Source: Enterenecus faecium
Lineage (GTDB): Bacteria; Bacillota; Clostridia; Oscillospirales; Oscillospiraceae
DNA length: 7,028 bases
Assembly: GCA_018713215.1 (NCBI GenBank)
Contig: DVFO01000029.1
Location: 1 to 7,028, forward strand
Reading direction: 5' to 3'
Notes under the pieces: generated by a model
Told to the model about the DNA's origin: nothing
Databases searched by the model: none
What the model saw: only the letters and a program-made list of their open reading frames with translations
Program-made: the position numbers and the translations under genes
Shown here: piece after piece, positions 6,513 through 7,028 of the stretch
Numbering within the stretch: position 1 is the stretch's first letter
How the letters are laid out: each line of letters opens with the position of its first letter

Positions 6513-6540
6513 AAAAATCCCTCATTTTCGTCAGATACAA

Positions 6541-6566
6541 GAAAAGAGCGGTTACCCGCTCTTTTC
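6541..6566 (-). terminator. Intrinsic terminator after the DUF1858 gene
   Basis: A perfect 11-bp stem (GAAAAGAGCGG paired with CCGCTCTTTTC) encloses a 4-nt loop, GTAA on the minus strand. The minus-strand transcript ends the stem with CTTTTC and continues with TTGTAT, giving a broken U tract typical of an intrinsic terminator. It begins 12 bp after the stop of the DUF1858 gene and ends 28 bp before trmK. The A/T-rich base of the stem means it could also act on plus-strand transcripts, but no plus-strand gene is nearby. Confidence 0.8.
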
Positions 6567-6578
6567 CCGCAATGGTTT

Positions 6579-6779
6579 TTATTCGCCGATGTTGGCGTTG
6601 AGCTGCTCCAGCAGAGCGTTCACGTCCACGCCGTGGACCATGCAGGCCTGCTCCACAGTCTCACCCCGGGAAGAGGGGCAGCCCAGGCAGTGCATGCCGA
6701 TGGAGAGGAAAATGGGGGCAGTCTCGGGGGCAATGTCAAGAATATCGCCAATAATGGTATCTTTCGTAATCTGAGCCAT
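6579..6779 (-). CDS. DUF1858 domain redox-disulfide protein
   Basis: A 66-residue protein consisting of a single DUF1858 domain (the hybrid-cluster-protein-associated redox disulfide domain, TIGR03980). The family hallmark MHCLGCPSS places Cys31 and Cys34 as a CxxC pair in the middle of the protein, flanked by the typical N-terminal pattern (TKDTIIGDILDIAPETAPIF) and a C-terminal helix with ALLEQLN. It is cytoplasmic, with no signal peptide or membrane segment. A thiol-redox or metal-handling role is suggested by the CxxC, but the function is not established. The ATG at 6779 has GGAGGT 8 nt upstream. With its own promoter at 6813-6841 and the terminator at 6541-6566, it looks like a single-gene unit. 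No hybrid cluster protein gene is visible within the window. Confidence 0.92.
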   Translation of the reverse strand: MAQITKDTIIGDILDIAPETAPIFLSIGMHCLGCPSSRGETVEQACMVHGVDVNALLEQLNANIGE

Positions 6780-6812
6780 TGGGATAGACCTCCAAAAATC
6801 TAGGATAACAGT

Positions 6813-6841
6813 AGTATATCCGATCTCCCTATGTTTTGCAA
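6813..6841 (-). promoter_or_regulatory. Sigma-A-type promoter of the DUF1858 gene
   Basis: On the minus strand, the -35 box is TTGCAA (6836-6841) and the -10 box is TATACT (6813-6818), separated by exactly 17 bp. The -10 box is 33 bp upstream of the ATG, leaving a short leader that contains GGAGGT. This is a near-consensus promoter and suggests good expression. The promoter begins 25 bp after the stop of the upstream membrane-protein gene. Confidence 0.8.
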
Positions 6842-6866
6842 GGGAAAGCTGATATTTCTAAAAACT

Positions 6867-7028
6867 TTATCTGCTTCCCAGCCCGTCGGGCGTGTCTGCC
6901 GCTTCCGGTACGCCGTTCTCCTGCCCGGAGGAGGGTAACAGCCGGGATGTCCACTTTTTGATCAGAGAGACAAACTTCCCTGTCAGCAGCATGGAGGCCA
7001 CAGTGCCGACACCCACGGAGCTGACAGT
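6867..7028 (-). CDS. C-terminal end of a membrane protein, possibly YczE/DUF6198-like
   Basis: An open frame enters from the right edge and ends at TAA (6867-6869), giving 53 residues. It begins with SSVGVGTVASMLLTGKFVSL (after two edge residues), which looks like the end of a hydrophobic transmembrane helix, followed by a basic stretch (IKKWTSR) and a polar, probably disordered tail ending in GLGSR. The GxGTVxxxLLxGxxV pattern resembles the last conserved segment of YczE/YitT-like integral membrane proteins; this is recognition from memory on a short piece. Codon use fits the neighbours and no other frame in this stretch is better. I am fairly confident that it is coding and unsure of the family. 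No obvious terminator follows before the DUF1858 promoter. Confidence 0.55.
   Translation of the reverse strand, partial: TVSSVGVGTVASMLLTGKFVSLIKKWTSRLLPSSGQENGVPEAADTPDGLGSR

Noticed and set aside
1..7028. tRNA, rRNA, CRISPR array, riboswitch, insertion sequence or toxin-antitoxin pair
   Set aside because: No spaced direct repeats, cloverleaf-like segments, transposase motifs or terminal repeats were seen. The gaps between genes are short apart from 2595-2901, which is explained by the palindrome and the small gene.

Overview
The window looks like chromosomal DNA from a GC-rich, probably spore-forming member of the Clostridia. My best guess is an Oscillospiraceae relative of the Flavonifractor/Oscillibacter type. 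This rests on the gene content (CwlD-type germination amidase, RadA, TrmK next to a Nif3-family protein, a PPi-type phosphofructokinase next to a class II aldolase), strong AGGAGG ribosome binding sites and GC-rich third codon positions. The genus is inference. All genes but one lie on the minus strand, so they read from high to low coordinates.

Right end (about 6510-7028): the last 53 codons of a membrane protein enter from beyond the window, possibly YczE/DUF6198-like. Next comes a short single-gene unit for a DUF1858 CxxC protein, with a clear sigma-A-type promoter (TTGCAA-17-TATACT), a strong ribosome binding site and a perfect 11-bp hairpin terminator.

Middle (2902-6512): four tightly packed genes, trmK - Nif3-like - cwlD - radA. 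trmK and the Nif3-like gene overlap by 4 bp (ATGA), and cwlD and radA abut (TGAATG) with the radA ribosome binding site inside the end of cwlD. They are very probably cotranscribed. They join tRNA m1A22 methylation, a conserved metal-binding protein of unsettled function, spore-cortex processing and recombinational DNA repair.

Central intergenic region (2595-2955): a small plus-strand gene for a 64-residue cysteine-containing protein, with a good ribosome binding site, runs opposite to its neighbours and overlaps the 3' end of radA by 54 bp. Between it and the divergent tyrosine recombinase gene (1590-2594) lies a perfect 32-bp inverted repeat (15-bp arms, 2-bp centre). This is the least ordinary part of the window.

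Left end (1-1504): a glycolytic unit with a class II fructose-bisphosphate aldolase gene (fba) behind a good promoter (TTGCAA-17-TAAAAT), followed after 34 bp by the 5' part of a phosphofructokinase gene whose active-site signature points to pyrophosphate rather than ATP as phosphoryl donor. Their products catalyse consecutive glycolytic steps.

Most of the window is ordinary housekeeping DNA. I see no CRISPR array, rRNA, tRNA, insertion sequence or defence cassette.
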